Origin: JALOAT01 sp041677345
GTDB taxonomy: Bacteria; Pseudomonadota; Gammaproteobacteria; Thiohalomonadales; Thiohalomonadaceae
Length of the DNA: 58,274 nt
Reading direction: 5' to 3'
Assembly (NCBI GenBank): GCA_041677345.1
Contig: JBAYQE010000007.1
Coordinates: 1-58,274 of the forward strand
Shown here: positions 57,024-58,274 of the stretch, one piece after another
Layout of the letters: each line of letters begins with the position of its first letter
Numbering within the stretch: the first letter of the stretch is position 1
Made by a program: the position numbers and the translations under genes
The notes under the pieces: model-generated
Database searches by the model: none
The model's input: the letters and a program-made list of their open reading frames with translations, nothing else
Told to the model about the DNA's origin: nothing

Positions 57024-57511
57024 AACATCGTTGGTGGTTTGTCTGCCTGTGGCTCTTGTGGGGGAGCCCTGCCCACGCCGAGATCACATGCGAGGTCTCG
57101 GCCTCCTCCACCGCCTTCGGCAACTACAATCCCGCCGCGACCCAGGACGTGCAGGTCACGGGCAGCATCAACGTCTCCTGCACCCGTTCGGGCCTGCTCG
57201 ACCTGAGACCTAGCATCAGTTACACCATCGCGTTATCCGCCGGTCAGAGCAATAACTACACGGTGCGGTACATGAGCTACCTCTCCAGCCACCTCAACTA
57301 CGACCTCTATCGAAACAGCGCACGTACCCTCATCTGGGGAAACGGCACCGGCGGCTCCTCGACCCAACCCGGCACCATCGATTTTCCGCTGCTTGGATTG
57401 ATTTTCGTGACGCGGGACCAGAACCATACCGTCTACGGCACACTCTTCAAGAACCAGTACGTGCGGCCCGGCGCCTACACCGATAGCATCACCGTGACGG
57501 TAACCTACTGA
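57020..57511 (+). CDS. SCPU domain protein, putative tip subunit (CsuE-like)
   Basis: A 163-residue secreted protein with signal peptide (WWFVCLWLLWGSPAHA) and a single SCPU domain (FGNYNPAATQDVQVTGSINVSC to PGAYTDSITVTVTY). It overlaps the usher gene by four bases (ATGA). In Csu systems a distal SCPU protein such as CsuE forms the adhesive tip; a two-domain tip would be longer than this one, so this may be a minor subunit or a compact tip. Confidence 0.82.
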   Translation: MKHRWWFVCLWLLWGSPAHAEITCEVSASSTAFGNYNPAATQDVQVTGSINVSCTRSGLLDLRPSISYTIALSAGQSNNYTVRYMSYLSSHLNYDLYRNSARTLIWGNGTGGSSTQPGTIDFPLLGLIFVTRDQNHTVYGTLFKNQYVRPGAYTDSITVTVTY

Positions 57512-57881
57512 TACCGGTGCATGCCCAGAGGCAGAAAGGTGCACACCGCACGGACTCGATCAGTCGGCCCCTGACCAGGGAGCTGACTCGTCATGGTTGC
57601 CCCCTGTTCGCGAGCGCATGCCAACGCCTGCAACAGCCTGAACCAGACGTCGCCGCCCCGTTCGGCACCTGCCGAGGGGCCGGTCACCGAGACCACTTCC
57701 CGCGGCTCGCTACAGTAAAGCTGCAAGGTCAAATGCCGTCCGGGGACAAAGGGGGACAAAGTGGACAAATTAATTTTTCAGCACACACCGGCCTTCCCTG
57801 TGATGGGGGTATTCCGGCAAAACCACTCGCCCAGTCCTTGGCATATTCCCGATTCCCTCCGAAAGAACTACCTCCAGGTTA
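57512..57881. other. post-operon region with direct repeats
   Basis: About 370 bases without a convincing gene. Direct repeats occur at 57742-57770 as three near-copies of GGGGACAAAG/TGGACAAAT with a 10-base period. The first base of an IS256-like left end appears at 57882. Confidence 0.5.
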
Positions 57882-58145
57882 GAGGGTGTACAAATAACTG
57901 TGTAACTGGTCCTCTATGACTAACAAGAAGAAGGAAAACCAGTGACCAGACCCAAGACCACCACCGACGCCCTGCTCGATGAGCTCCTGAAGGACTGCAA
58001 GAGCCCCCAAGACATTCTGGGCGAGCACGGATTGCTGAAGCAACTGACCAAACGGATGGTCGAGCGGGCGCTTGAAGCCGAGATGACCGAACATCTGGGG
58101 TACGAGCCCCATGATCCTGCCCCGCCTGCCCGGACACCCGGTTAA
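57882..58145 (+). mobile_element. IS256-family left end and transposase fragment
   Basis: GAGGGTGTACAAATAACTGT at 57882 has the look of an IS256-family terminal repeat. From 57942 the transposase reads MTRPKTTTDALLDELLKD, with QLTKRMVERALEAEMTEHLGYEPHDP, the N terminus of an IS256/mutator-type transposase. Near 58120 the frame departs from the family (after HDPA) and stops at 58145, so the rest of the gene is missing. It is a disrupted element; the terminal repeat match is by eye. Confidence 0.7.
57942..58145 (+). pseudogene. IS256-family transposase, truncated
   Basis: Only 67 codons remain of a transposase normally about 400 residues long. The first 60 match the family N terminus, including the AEMTEHLGYE segment. 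The last few codons (PARTPG) are read through a junction with unrelated sequence. No DDE catalytic residues are left. Confidence 0.75.
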
Positions 58146-58175
58146 GAGAACAAACTCTTGACCAGTGGTGGGTAA

Positions 58176-58274
58176 GTGAAAGCGAAACAGGCAGTGAAGA
58201 AGACTCGGAATCGGTACAGCGCGGAGTTCAAGAAGCAGGCGCTGGACCGAGCGGAAAAAGATGGTGTGGCGGCA
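58176..58274 (+). CDS. IS3-family transposase OrfA, partial (runs off window)
   Basis: The frame begins at GTG 58176 and gives MKAKQAVKKTRNRYSAEFKK then QALDRAEKDGVAA, the usual start of an IS3-family OrfA helix-turn-helix protein. Only 33 codons lie in the window. The IS3 insertion probably interrupts the IS256 copy near 58120. Confidence 0.7.
   Translation, partial: MKAKQAVKKTRNRYSAEFKKQALDRAEKDGVAA

Overview
The window looks like a high-GC proteobacterial chromosome, most likely from a gammaproteobacterial chemolithotroph or facultative denitrifier. The evidence is a complete cytochrome cd1 nitrite reductase and heme d1 operon, an FccA-like sulfide dehydrogenase cytochrome fragment, a DsrE-family protein, a periplasmic thioredoxin, and several c-type cytochromes. 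No rRNA, tRNA or CRISPR array was seen. The taxonomic guess is an inference from gene content, not a search result.

Layout. 1-4395 (minus): a cut-off c-type cytochrome, then a response regulator, a GAF/histidine kinase and a 2Fe-2S/ASKHA protein related to reductive activators of corrinoid proteins; the last three are packed in one operon behind a possible 53-residue ORF. 4535-9990: housekeeping and stress genes (an F420-reductase-like dehydrogenase, a DUF5335 protein, PhnA, a LysR regulator divergent from a pirin-cytochrome b561-YceI operon). 10159-20155: FHA protein, DsbB, DUF3014, ferritin-like protein, two diguanylate cyclases flanking an SGNH lipoprotein, a peptidoglycan-binding protein and a DUF4412 protein. 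20266-27149 (minus): a secreted copper-redox cluster made of a 564-residue exported protein, a 1305-residue multicopper oxidase with C-terminal repeats and a SCO1-cytochrome c fusion. This is the best candidate here for a poorly described system.

27749-38457: SPOR lipoprotein, a DnaA-box-like cluster, thioredoxin plus beta-propeller pair, a degenerate HAMP/receiver chimera, an MHS-family transporter, NfeD plus band-7 pair, RsgA, YgbA, a DsrE protein and a NirV-like protein. 38570-46966: a truncated bacterioferritin, then (minus strand) nirS-nirC-nirF-nirDL-nirG-nirH-nirJ-nirN, preceded by an FNR/DNR-type site. NirS reduces nitrite to NO. NirDL/G/H and NirJ/F/N build heme d1 from siroheme, and NirC is the small partner cytochrome. 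nirE is not in the window.

46967-58274 is more accessory: a tandem pair of long inverted repeats, an orphan PAAR protein, a stand-alone molybdopterin oxidoreductase, a membrane-anchored phosphatase, GltS, a four-gene Csu-like chaperone-usher pilus operon, and at the right edge an IS256-family fragment interrupted by, or abutting, an IS3-family transposase that runs off the window.
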